Positions 26,053 to 33,748 of a stretch of DNA of 64,000 nt are shown here, in pieces. Every line of letters begins with the position of its first letter. Within the stretch, counting starts at the first letter, position 1. Position numbers and translations under genes: made by a program. The notes beneath the pieces are model-generated. The model did not search any database. It was not told the DNA's origin and was given only the letters and a program-made list of their open reading frames with translations. The DNA is from Amorphoplanes friuliensis DSM 7358 (GTDB lineage Bacteria; Actinomycetota; Actinomycetes; Mycobacteriales; Micromonosporaceae): contig NC_022657.1 of NCBI RefSeq assembly GCF_000494755.1, positions 5,680,001 to 5,744,000 of the forward strand, written 5' to 3'.

Positions 26053-26699
26053 CGACCTTCGCCTGCCCGAAGGGCCACGCGTCCACGACGGACGACTTCT
26101 GCGACACCTGCGGGGCCAAGATCGGTGGCACCGCGGTCTTCTCCCCCGGTGTCGCCCCCGCCGCTCCCCCGGCCTTCCCCAGCGGCGAGCCGTGCCCCAA
26201 CTGCGGCACGCCGCGCGCCGGTGCGGGCCGCTTCTGCGAGGACTGCGGCTTCGACCACAGCACCGGCAAGGTCCCGGTCCTGACCCAGCCCACGACCGCG
26301 GCGGCTCCCGTGACCGGCCAGTGGACGGCCACGATCTTCGCCGACCGTGAGTACTTCGAGGCCAACAAGATCGAGGGTGTCGACTTCCCGGAGGAGACCG
26401 GCGAACGCACGGTGTCCCTGCCCGCCCCGCAGGTCCGGATCGGCCGCAAGAGCACCTCGAAGGGCACCGACCCGGAGATCGACCTCGCGGACGCCGACCC
26501 GGGTGTCTCCCACAGCCACGCGCTGCTGACCCTGAGCGTGGACGGCGTCTGGCTGGTCTCCGACCTGGGCTCGACCAACGGCACCTGGCTCAACGACGAA
26601 CCCCGGCCCCTCACCGCCGGCCAGACCCGCAGCGTCGGCGACGGCGACCACGTCCACGTCGGCGCGTGGACGACCATCACCCTCCACGCCCCGGCCTGA
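26049..26699 (+). CDS. FHA-domain protein with two N-terminal zinc ribbons
   Basis: A 216-residue protein. Two Cys4 modules lie at about 4-22 (CPKGH...FCDTCG) and 45-65 (CPNCG...FCEDCG), followed by a linker and a C-terminal FHA phosphothreonine-binding domain from about 130. The FHA signature is present: VRIGRK, SHSHALL in place of S-x-x-H, and DLGSTNGTWLND. In mycobacteria PknG phosphorylates the FHA protein GarA at an N-terminal ETTS motif. No such motif is evident here, so this is a related reader rather than a GarA ortholog. It is the last gene of the operon, closed by a hairpin. Confidence 0.9.
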   Translation: MTTFACPKGHASTTDDFCDTCGAKIGGTAVFSPGVAPAAPPAFPSGEPCPNCGTPRAGAGRFCEDCGFDHSTGKVPVLTQPTTAAAPVTGQWTATIFADREYFEANKIEGVDFPEETGERTVSLPAPQVRIGRKSTSKGTDPEIDLADADPGVSHSHALLTLSVDGVWLVSDLGSTNGTWLNDEPRPLTAGQTRSVGDGDHVHVGAWTTITLHAPA

Positions 26700-26705
26700 C
26701 CCCAC

Positions 26706-26734
26706 GCGGCCCGCACCGGCGCGGTGCGGGCCGC
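26706..26734 (+). terminator. Terminator of the glnX-to-FHA operon
   Basis: GCGGCCCGCACC (26706-26717) pairs perfectly with GGTGCGGGCCGC (26723-26734) over a 5-nt loop, starting six bases after the FHA stop codon. Confidence 0.85.
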
Positions 26735-26766
26735 CCCCTTGCCACCGGGTGGCAGGCTCGACTCCT

Positions 26767-27333
26767 GTGATCGACGAATACGCGAAGGACTACCTGCACG
26801 ACGAGCTCCAGTTCACCCGCCGCGCGCTGGTCCGGAAACTTGACGGCCTGTCCGAGTACGACATCCGGCGCCCCCTGACCGTCACCGGCACCAACCTGCT
26901 CGGCCTGGTCAAACACCTGGCGACCTGGGAAGCCCGCTACCTCGGCGAGATCTTCGACCGGCCGTTCCCCGAGCCGCTGCCCCGCTGGCAGGACGCGGAC
27001 GGCAGCGACCTGTGGGTGACCCCGGACGAGACCCGCGACGACATCATCACCTTCTACCGGCGCGCCTGGGACCACGCGGACGCGACGATCACCGAACTCC
27101 CCCTGGACGCCCCCGGCCACGTGCCCTGGTGGCCCCGCCCCGACGTGAAACTCTTCGGCGTGATCGTCCACATCCTCAACGACACCGCCCGGCACGCCGG
27201 CCACGCCGACATCCTGCGGGAGCAGCTGGACGGCCACACCGGCGTGACCGGCGACGAGCAGCAGATCGACACCCCGGCCCGCGAGGCCCACCGGGCCGGG
27301 GTCGAACGCGCCGCCTCCGCCTACCGGGCGTAG
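26767..27333 (+). CDS. DinB-like four-helix-bundle protein
   Basis: A 188-residue protein of the DinB/DUF664 superfamily, metal-binding helical bundles. Recognisable parts are LKRLDG-like ALVRKLDGL, GTNLLGLVKHLATWEARYLG with the first His, and the late metal-ligand pair in HILNDTARHAGHADILRE. The start is the GTG at 26767; an in-frame GTG at 26749 is possible. Many relatives are thiol-dependent transferases or of unknown function. Its 3' end overlaps that of the convergent esterase gene by 13 bases. Confidence 0.85.
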   Translation: MIDEYAKDYLHDELQFTRRALVRKLDGLSEYDIRRPLTVTGTNLLGLVKHLATWEARYLGEIFDRPFPEPLPRWQDADGSDLWVTPDETRDDIITFYRRAWDHADATITELPLDAPGHVPWWPRPDVKLFGVIVHILNDTARHAGHADILREQLDGHTGVTGDEQQIDTPAREAHRAGVERAASAYRA

Positions 27334-29009
27334 ACCTCCACCTCGTAGATGCGGGTCAGGGGGTATTCGTCCTGGCGGCCCGCGTCCACGGTCACGCGGA
27401 CGTGGCGGGCGGTGACGGGGTCGGCCGAGCTGGTCGTGATGCCGTCGGCGTTGTCGGTGACGGTGGCGAAGGCGGTCCAGGTCTCGCCGTCCTCGCTGGT
27501 CTCCACGTGGTACGCGCGGGTGTTCCAGGCCAGTGACTCGCCGCCGGCCGAGGCGTGGCGCAGGACCACGCGGCCGACGGGTGAGGCGGTGCCGAGGTCG
27601 ACCTGCCACTGGCCGGCTGCTCGGGTACACCATTTGCTGTTGGTGGTGGTCACGCCGTCGGTGGCCTGAGCCGGGGTCTCCGTCTCCGCGCACGGCTCGG
27701 TGGTCGCGGTGGCCGGCCGGTCGAGGGCCAGGTTCTGCGCCGGGAGGCCGTGGTCGGTGACGGCGATGTCGTCGACGAAGCCGCGGAAGACACCGGTGGC
27801 GGCCGGCTGGTCGTAGCCCAGCTGCACACGGTCGACCGTGCGACCGGCCAGCGCGGACAGTGACACCGTGACGAGGTTCCACTGGTTGACGACCAGGTGA
27901 CCACCCTGGCCCTGGTGCAGCGGGTGGGCGCGGACGCCGTACTGGTCGACGGCGGTGGAGTCGCGCAGCGAGCTGCCGTCGGTGAAGAGCAGGCCGACGG
28001 CGACGTAGGTGCCGTTCGTCTGCTGGGGTCGGATCCAGTACGACAGCACGGAACTCGGCGAGATCCGCAGGTGCGTGTCGAAGACCCGCATGTACGAGTA
28101 CGAGAGGCTGGTGCTCTGGTCGTTGCCGGAGTACATCAGGGCGTTCGCGCCGCCGTGGGACGTGCCGGTGCGGGGGCCGGTCTCCATGGTGGTCAGGCCG
28201 GCCTGGTACCCGCCGACGCCGGACGCCCGGTCCACGGTGTCGATCCAGGTCGGCGCGGTCTCACCCGGTTCGAGACCGGTACGCAGCAGCGGCCACTCCC
28301 GTCCCCCGCCGAGCACCGGCTCGAGGGCCGAGTGCCAGAGGTTCGCCATCTTCTCGTACCCGGTGTTGTTCGGGTGCAGCGTGTCGGCGAAGTCGGCGTC
28401 GGTCATGGTGTCGTGCAGGTCGGCGCTGCGGATGTTGTGACCGGCCGCCGCCCGCGTGGCCACCAGCCCCGGGATGGCCGCGTTGTACGCGTCGATCTTC
28501 GTGTTGAGGGCGTCCTGCCGCGTCGGGACGATCTCGGCGACGATGAGGGTCGCCGACGGGCGTACCTGGTGGATCTTGTCGAGGAGCAGGCCGAGCCGCT
28601 TCGAGGCCGTGCTGGTCTCATGGTCCTGCCAGAAGTCGTTCGTGCCGATGTGCAGCAGGATGACGTCGGGCTGGGCCGCGGTGAGCCAGCCGGTGACGTT
28701 CGCGGTGATCTGGTCGATGCGATAGCCGGAGTGGCCCTCGTTGTCGGTGTCGGGCAGCGAGCCGGAATTCATGCTGCCGACGAAGTCGACGGCGAGCCCG
28801 GCGCCGGCGACGAGCTTGGTCCAGAGCCCGGCGCGGTAGCCCGAGCCGGGGATCGAGCCGTTCATCGAGCCGGTCCCCCAGGTGATCGAGTCACCCAGCG
28901 GCATGATCTTGACGGCCCGCCCGGTGACCGCGGCGGCCTGGGCCGGCGCGGCGATCGCGGGGACCAGGGCCACGACAAGCGCGGCCAGAAAGAGGTGAAG
29001 ACGACGCAT
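27321..29009 (-). CDS. Secreted SGNH/GDSL esterase with carbohydrate-binding domains
   Basis: A 562-residue secreted enzyme with signal peptide MRRLHLFLAALVVALVPAIAAPAQA. The SGNH hydrolase domain (about 30-225) has the nucleophile Ser in MPLGDSITWG, the GTND block and the Asp/His pair in DTLHPNNTGY. A middle jelly-roll-like domain (about 240-415) and a C-terminal discoidin/F5-8C domain (about 425-562, GQWQVDLGTASPVGRVVLRH) follow, so it is probably a polysaccharide-bound deacetylase. The start at 29009 is chosen for the signal peptide. A possible regulatory element, GGAAAN6TTTCC, lies upstream at 29053-29068. Confidence 0.9.
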   Translation of the reverse strand: MRRLHLFLAALVVALVPAIAAPAQAAAVTGRAVKIMPLGDSITWGTGSMNGSIPGSGYRAGLWTKLVAGAGLAVDFVGSMNSGSLPDTDNEGHSGYRIDQITANVTGWLTAAQPDVILLHIGTNDFWQDHETSTASKRLGLLLDKIHQVRPSATLIVAEIVPTRQDALNTKIDAYNAAIPGLVATRAAAGHNIRSADLHDTMTDADFADTLHPNNTGYEKMANLWHSALEPVLGGGREWPLLRTGLEPGETAPTWIDTVDRASGVGGYQAGLTTMETGPRTGTSHGGANALMYSGNDQSTSLSYSYMRVFDTHLRISPSSVLSYWIRPQQTNGTYVAVGLLFTDGSSLRDSTAVDQYGVRAHPLHQGQGGHLVVNQWNLVTVSLSALAGRTVDRVQLGYDQPAATGVFRGFVDDIAVTDHGLPAQNLALDRPATATTEPCAETETPAQATDGVTTTNSKWCTRAAGQWQVDLGTASPVGRVVLRHASAGGESLAWNTRAYHVETSEDGETWTAFATVTDNADGITTSSADPVTARHVRVTVDAGRQDEYPLTRIYEVEVYAR

Positions 29010-29106
29010 CCGGTATTTCCCCCATGATGTTGATGAAGGCCCGGAACCTACCGGAAAGCAGCGTTTCCCCGCCGCCCCGCTCCGCGGCGCGATACGTTGC
29101 CCTTCG

Positions 29107-29559
29107 ATGAAGGACGAGCGCATCGGCACAGTGCACCGCACCCAGGTGCTCGACCAGCTGAGTCGGGCACTCGACGAGGGCCTGCTGACCACACCGCAGT
29201 ACGACGCCCGCGTGGTCGCGGTGAGCACCGCGACGTACGCCTCCGACCTGCTCGGTCAGGTCCAGGATCTGCCGCCGCGGCTGCAGTGGGATCCGCGCAA
29301 CGCGGCACCACCGACCCCGCCGAACCGCAACGCCGGGCGGATCTCGCTGATCCTCGGCGTGATCAGCATCCCGATGGCGTTCTGCCTGCTGGGGTGGATC
29401 CCGGGCATCGCGGCGATCGTGATGAGCACCCGCGGCCGGGGCGCCCACGGGGTCGGTCCGGCGCTGTTCGGCCGGGTGCTGGGCATCATCAGCGTGGTCC
29501 TGTCGATCGGCGCGCTGCTGGCCCTGCTCTTCGTCCGCTCGTCGAGCACGTCTCCGTAG
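29107..29559 (+). CDS. DUF1707/DUF4190 small membrane protein
   Basis: A 150-residue protein. An N-terminal DUF1707 domain (about 2-60, RTQVLDQLSRALDEGLLTTPQYDARVVAV pattern, ending QDLP) is followed by a linker and two transmembrane helices at about 77-105 and 117-142 of DUF4190 type. Such proteins are common and uncharacterised in actinobacteria; the DUF1707 part is often at the membrane surface. TACGTT at 29093-29098 sits eight bases before the ATG, so the gene is probably leaderless. It abuts the convergent phosphatase gene. Confidence 0.85.
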   Translation: MKDERIGTVHRTQVLDQLSRALDEGLLTTPQYDARVVAVSTATYASDLLGQVQDLPPRLQWDPRNAAPPTPPNRNAGRISLILGVISIPMAFCLLGWIPGIAAIVMSTRGRGAHGVGPALFGRVLGIISVVLSIGALLALLFVRSSSTSP

Positions 29560-30342
29560 TTACACCGGCCAGAGCACCGCGTGCGCCGCGTGCCACAGCG
29601 CCGGATTCGCCGCGAAGAGCGAGACGCCGGCCCGGGGGCCACGGATGCCGTCGGCGCCGCCGTACGAGCCGCCGGCCTCCGAGACGATGAGCGAGGTGGC
29701 GGCGAAGTCCCAGACCTGGCCGCGGGTCTGCAGGGCCAGGTCGAGTTCGCCGTTCGCGACGAGCAGCGCCGCGTGCACGTCCCAGTCCACCACCGAGGCC
29801 ACGGCGGCCAGGGGCGCGGTGATCGCCTCGTCGGCCGCCGTCAGGTTGGGCGGCACCGGAATGGCACCGAGGCGGGCGCCGGCCAATGCCGTCGTGGCCT
29901 GACCGACGTGGAGGCGCTGCTCACCCGTACCGTCGAGGTCTGCCGAAAAGGCGCCGCCACCGCGACTCGCCCACCAGACCCGGCCCTGCGCGGGGACCGC
30001 GGCCACCGCGGTGGTGATCTCGCCGGCCTCCTCGAGGGCGAGCAGGACGAGCCAGCGGTTGTCGCCGGCGACGAACTGCGCGGTGCCGTCGATCGGGTCG
30101 ATGATCCACCGGCGCTCGCCGGCACCGGTCGCGCCGCCCTCCTCGCCGAGGATCGCGTCATCGGGCCGCGCGGCGGTCAGCACCTCGCGGACGGCGGCCT
30201 CGACGGCCCGGTCGGCCTCGGTGACCACACTGCCGTCGGTCTTGCGTTCCTGCGGCAGATCCGCGAGGGCGGCAAAATACCGCAGGCCGACGGCCGCCCC
30301 CGCGAGGACGGCCGTCCGGGCCAGCTCAAGATCACTCTGCAC
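29560..30342 (-). CDS. Inositol monophosphatase-family phosphatase (HisN-like)
   Basis: A 260-residue Mg-dependent phosphatase. Metal-binding motifs are GEEGG (about 66-70), DPIDGTAQF (about 82-90), and the late WD block as VWDFAATSLIVSEAGG. The N-terminal TDGSVVTEADRAVE segment is also typical. The F in TAQFV and the overall length resemble actinobacterial histidinol-phosphatase or inositol-phosphatase enzymes. Substrate specificity cannot be separated by eye. It stands between a convergent membrane protein gene and a VOC gene on the same strand. Confidence 0.88.
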   Translation of the reverse strand: MQSDLELARTAVLAGAAVGLRYFAALADLPQERKTDGSVVTEADRAVEAAVREVLTAARPDDAILGEEGGATGAGERRWIIDPIDGTAQFVAGDNRWLVLLALEEAGEITTAVAAVPAQGRVWWASRGGGAFSADLDGTGEQRLHVGQATTALAGARLGAIPVPPNLTAADEAITAPLAAVASVVDWDVHAALLVANGELDLALQTRGQVWDFAATSLIVSEAGGSYGGADGIRGPRAGVSLFAANPALWHAAHAVLWPV

Positions 30343-30351
30343 GCACCCATC

Positions 30352-30699
30352 CTAGGTCCGGCAGGTGAGGTTGACGGCGTTGCCGTCGGGGTCCTCGACG
30401 TGGGCGACCCGCTGGCCCCACGGCATGTCGTTCGGCGGTCCCAGCACCGTCCCGCCGAGCTCCTTCACACGCGGCAGCAGCGCGTCCACGTCGTCGACGG
30501 CGAAATTCAGCGCGATCCGCTGCGGCGCCTCCAGGTCCGTCTTGTCCTCGGCGACGATCCCCAGCTCGGAGTCGCCGACCTGCAGACCGACGTAGAAGTC
30601 CTCGTACCGCATCACCTCGTGCGCGCCGAACAGCCCCTGGTAGAAGGCCAGCAGACGGGCGGTGTCCCGCGTACAGATGATCGTTTGCAGGGTGCTCAC
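30352..30699 (-). CDS. VOC (glyoxalase/bleomycin-resistance) family protein
   Basis: A 115-residue single-module VOC protein. It shows the two beta-alpha-beta-beta-beta halves: LQTIICTRDTARLLAFYQGLF and ALNFAVDDVDALLPRVKELGG, ending in VEDPDGNAVNLTC. The GTG at 30699 overlaps the stop of the sigma-factor gene (GTGA), so the two are co-translated. Members bind small ligands or catalyse metal-dependent isomerisation. The ligand is unknown. Confidence 0.85.
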   Translation of the reverse strand: MSTLQTIICTRDTARLLAFYQGLFGAHEVMRYEDFYVGLQVGDSELGIVAEDKTDLEAPQRIALNFAVDDVDALLPRVKELGGTVLGPPNDMPWGQRVAHVEDPDGNAVNLTCRT

Positions 30700-31646
30700 G
30701 ATGAATCCTCCTCGTTCTCGGAGGGGATACGCGGCAGCGGCCCGGAACTCATCGGCCGCTCGTCGAGAAAAGTGACGATCTCGGTGATGAGGCCGCCCGC
30801 GGTCTCGAAGAGCATCAACGCGAACGGCTCGAACGCGCCACCCGGCCCGGTCGGCCGCTCCTGCCAGAACGCCGTCGTGCCGTTCATCGCCACCGGGACC
30901 ATCCGCGCGCCCTCGCACGACCCGCCACCGTGACGCAGCACGTCGGCGATGGCCTCCCGGCCGCGCAGCCACCAGGTGAACGGCGGCATCGACATCGTCG
31001 CGTCCTCGTGCAGCAGCGCGATCATCGCGGTCACGTCGTAACGGGCGAACGCCCGGCAGTAGCGGTCGAGCAGCGCCTCGGCGTCCGGCTCCAGCGGCGC
31101 GACCGGCGCATCCCGGCGGACCGACGCGCGGGCCCGTTGCAGGGCGCTGGTCACGGACGCCTCCGAGGTCTCCAGCAGGGCGGCCACCTCGGCCGCCTGC
31201 CAGCCGAGCACGTCACGCAGGATCAGCACGGCCCGCTGCCTCGGTGACAGCTTCTGCAGCGCAGCCACAAACGCCAGGCGTACGGACTCACGGCGAACCG
31301 CCTGCTCGGCGGGGTCGTCGGCCCCGGGCAGAACCCGGGCGTCGGCGATCGGGCGTACCCAGGTGGACTCCGGCAGCGGCACACCGAGCGGGGCGCCCGC
31401 CTCCACGGCCGGGCCCAGGTCGACGGGCCGGGCCCGCCGCTGGGCGCTGCGCAGCATGTCGAGGCACACGTTCGTGGCGATCCGGTAGAGCCAGGTGCGC
31501 AGCGACCCACGTTCCTCGTCGTACCGGCCGGCGTTCTTCCAGGCGCGCAGCAGCGTCTCCTGGACCGCGTCCTCGGCCTCCGATCCCGACCCGAGCATCC
31601 GGTACGCGTACCCGGTCAGTTCGACGCGGAAGTCCTCGGCCTGCAC
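30696..31646 (-). CDS. ECF sigma factor with C-terminal SnoaL-like domain (SigG/TIGR02960 type)
   Basis: A 316-residue sigma factor. Region 2 (about 5-75) holds YAYRMLGSGSEAEDAVQETLLRAW and LRTWLYRIATNVCLDMLR. Region 4 (about 125-180) holds LSPRQRAVLILRDVLGWQAAEVAALL and SVTSALQRAR. A SnoaL-like domain follows (about 190-300, RYCRAFARYDVTAMIALLHEDATMSMPPF), including TWWLRGREAIADVL. This is the SigG group (TIGR02960), in which the C-terminal domain controls activity and no classical anti-sigma factor is needed. It is coupled by a four-base overlap with the VOC gene, a frequent partner arrangement. Confidence 0.9.
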   Translation of the reverse strand: MQAEDFRVELTGYAYRMLGSGSEAEDAVQETLLRAWKNAGRYDEERGSLRTWLYRIATNVCLDMLRSAQRRARPVDLGPAVEAGAPLGVPLPESTWVRPIADARVLPGADDPAEQAVRRESVRLAFVAALQKLSPRQRAVLILRDVLGWQAAEVAALLETSEASVTSALQRARASVRRDAPVAPLEPDAEALLDRYCRAFARYDVTAMIALLHEDATMSMPPFTWWLRGREAIADVLRHGGGSCEGARMVPVAMNGTTAFWQERPTGPGGAFEPFALMLFETAGGLITEIVTFLDERPMSSGPLPRIPSENEEDSS

Positions 31647-31728
31647 CGCCCCAGCCTAGGGAGACTGCAAACTTCCTGCACATTCGTTTCCATTGACTGG
31701 CCGAAACACGCGTGTAACCGTTGGCTCC

Positions 31729-31742
31729 GGTAAGCGCTTTCC
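31729..31742. promoter_or_regulatory. AGCGCT-centred operator upstream of the pectate lyase
   Basis: GGTAAGCGCTTTCC differs at only two positions from the site at 7957 and shares the AAGCGCTT centre with 8076. It lies 24 bp before the lyase start. A TTGACT at 31693-31698 could be the -35. A repressor bound here would block elongation or initiation of the lyase transcript. Confidence 0.6.
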
Positions 31743-31765
31743 TCCCCTCTTCCTGGAGCGCGTCC

Positions 31766-33070
31766 ATGCGTACGTTCGCCCTGGCCACCGTCGCTGTTCT
31801 CACCGTTCTCGGCCTCAGTCCCGCCGTGCCGGCCACCGCCGCCGCGGGCGCCTCCCCCGCTGCTCTACAGCTGGCGCGGCAACCTCTCGCGGCCGGTGAC
31901 GGCTGGGCGTCGGCCGGAGCGGGCACCACCGGCGGCTCGGCCGCGGACGACGCCCACATCTTCGTGGCCCGCAACCGCGCCGAGCTGCTGGCCGCCGTGA
32001 GCGGTGACGCCGCCCCGCGGATCGTCTTCGTGAGCGGGCGCATCGACATGAACGCCGGCGCCACCTGCGCCGACTACGCCGATCCGGCCTACGACCTCGA
32101 CGCGTTCCTGGCAGCGTACGACCCGGCGGTGTGGGGGCGTGCCACCAAACCGACCGGCCCGCTCGAGGAGGCCCGCGTGCGGTCGGCCAGGAACCAGGGT
32201 GACCGCATCAAGATCCCCGTGCCGGCGAACACCACGATCATCGGCATCAACGGCGCCCGCATCGACCACGGCAGCTTGACCCTGACGAACGTCGCCAACG
32301 TGATCGTTCGCAACCTCGAACTCACCGATGCGGCCGACTGCTTCCCCGCCTGGGACCCGACCGACGGCGAGGCCGGCAACTGGAACTCCCTCTACGACCT
32401 GGTCTCGCTCAGCGGCGCCACGAACGTCTGGCTCGACCACAACACGTTCAGCGACGGCAACAACCACGACGCGGACCAGCCGATCCGCCTCGGCCGCCCG
32501 TACCAGGTCCACGACGGCGCCAGCGACATCATCCGCGGCTCCGACCTGGTGACGGTCTCGTACAACAACTATTACGACCACGACAAGACGATGCTGATCG
32601 GCTCGACCGACACCCCCGGCGTCGACGTCGGCAAGCTCCGCGTCACGATCCACCACAACCGCTTCGCCAACGTCGTCCAGCGGGCGCCGCGCGTCCGCTT
32701 CGGCCAGGTCGACATCTACAACAACGCGTACACCGCGACCGACGAGAGCTACGGATACTCACTGGGCGTCGGCGTGGAGTCCAGCATCTACGCGGAGAAC
32801 AACTTCTTCCTCCGCGCCGAGGACCTGCCCGACAGCGAGATCGTCCACTACTGGAAGGGCACCCGCATCACCGCGATCGGCACCCTGGTCCAGATCGGCC
32901 ACCGCACTCCCCAGCCCGTCGACCTGGTGGCGGCCTACAACGCCGCCCACGACCCGGACCTGTCGCCGGACGCGGGCTGGACACCCACCCTGCGCCTCGG
33001 CCTCGACCCGACGGCCGACGTTCCCCGCCTCGTCAACACCACCGCGGGAGCCCGGCGACTCGGCATCTGA
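31766..33070 (+). CDS. Secreted pectate lyase (polysaccharide lyase family 1)
   Basis: A 434-residue secreted enzyme with signal peptide MRTFALATVAVLTVLGLSPAVPATAAA. It is a right-handed beta-helix of the Pel/AmbAllergen type. TTIIGINGARIDHGSL and NVIVRNLELTDAADC are early coils. The calcium and catalytic region is in LYDLVSLSGATNVWLDHNTFSDG and LVTVSYNNYYDHDKTMLIGS. VTIHHNRFANVVQRAPRVRFG, with the catalytic Arg, is classical PL1. It cleaves polygalacturonate by beta-elimination outside the cell. The ATG at 31766 is chosen because the signal peptide starts there. Confidence 0.93.
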   Translation: MRTFALATVAVLTVLGLSPAVPATAAAGASPAALQLARQPLAAGDGWASAGAGTTGGSAADDAHIFVARNRAELLAAVSGDAAPRIVFVSGRIDMNAGATCADYADPAYDLDAFLAAYDPAVWGRATKPTGPLEEARVRSARNQGDRIKIPVPANTTIIGINGARIDHGSLTLTNVANVIVRNLELTDAADCFPAWDPTDGEAGNWNSLYDLVSLSGATNVWLDHNTFSDGNNHDADQPIRLGRPYQVHDGASDIIRGSDLVTVSYNNYYDHDKTMLIGSTDTPGVDVGKLRVTIHHNRFANVVQRAPRVRFGQVDIYNNAYTATDESYGYSLGVGVESSIYAENNFFLRAEDLPDSEIVHYWKGTRITAIGTLVQIGHRTPQPVDLVAAYNAAHDPDLSPDAGWTPTLRLGLDPTADVPRLVNTTAGARRLGI

Positions 33071-33074
33071 CCGG

Positions 33075-33539
33075 TCAGGCCTTCTCGACGTACGACGCCA
33101 GGTTGGCCAGCGAGGAAGCGATCCCCTCCTCATGGTCGGCCTGGCTGATCCCGGACGGCACGTCCTCGGCGGTGACGGTCACCTCGGTGGCCTCCCCGGC
33201 GGGAACGAGGTGCCACGTCATGGTCATGACGCCCGCAAAAGCAGGATCGTCAGCCTCGAAAACAGCTCGTTGCACCACACGCTCGGGCGCCACCAGGTCG
33301 CCGAACTCGATGTCGACAACGTCCGTCGCCTCCGACGTCTTGCCGGGACTGCCGGCCGCGTCGAGATAAGTGAGAACCATCCGGAACCCGCCCCCGGGCC
33401 GGGGATCCCACCGCTCGACACGCCCGCTCATCCCCTCGGGCGGCAACCACGCCTCCAACGCTCCCCGGTCGAGAAGTGCGTTGTAGACGGTCGTCGGCGA
33501 TGCGGCGATCAAGCGGCTGACGCGGTCGGTGCGGCCCAT
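33075..33539 (-). CDS. SRPBCC/AHSA1-family protein
   Basis: A 154-residue START-like helix-grip protein of the AHSA1 (activator of Hsp90 ATPase homolog-like) group. Recognisable are RLIAASPTTVYNALLDRGALEAWLPPEGM at the start, GGFRMVLTY in the middle and a C-terminal helix, ASSLANLASYVEKA. Such proteins bind hydrophobic ligands in a cavity; most bacterial members have no known function. It converges on the pectate lyase gene with four bases between. Confidence 0.85.
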   Translation of the reverse strand: MGRTDRVSRLIAASPTTVYNALLDRGALEAWLPPEGMSGRVERWDPRPGGGFRMVLTYLDAAGSPGKTSEATDVVDIEFGDLVAPERVVQRAVFEADDPAFAGVMTMTWHLVPAGEATEVTVTAEDVPSGISQADHEEGIASSLANLASYVEKA

Positions 33540-33589
33540 GGCCCGATCCTAGGCCCGGCGCAGTTGACCTGATCGCATACGGTCAGCCG

Positions 33590-33748
33590 ATGGAGACCAC
33601 GGAGAACAAGACCCCGTCCCGCGATCCCCAGCTGGTGGAGCTCGCCTCGCCCAGCGAGGTCGGCCTGCTGGTGCTCGGCCTCGGCGCTTTCGCCACCGCG
33701 CTCTTCTCCTGCCGCCGCCGCTCTCAGGGCCGGAAGGTGCGGCGGTAG
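33590..33748 (+). CDS. Small predicted membrane protein (52 residues)
   Basis: An ATG at 33590 opens 52 codons ending in TAG at 33746-33748. Nearly every codon has G or C at the third position, which is what real genes here show. The product has a polar N-terminus (METTENKTPSRD), one hydrophobic helix (VGLLVLGLGAFATALFSC) and a basic tail (RRRSQGRKVRR). This layout fits a small inner-membrane protein or a C-terminally anchored peptide. It overlaps the 3' end of the convergent GlxA-type gene by 25 bases. No family is recognised, and it could be spurious. Confidence 0.5.
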   Translation: METTENKTPSRDPQLVELASPSEVGLLVLGLGAFATALFSCRRRSQGRKVRR

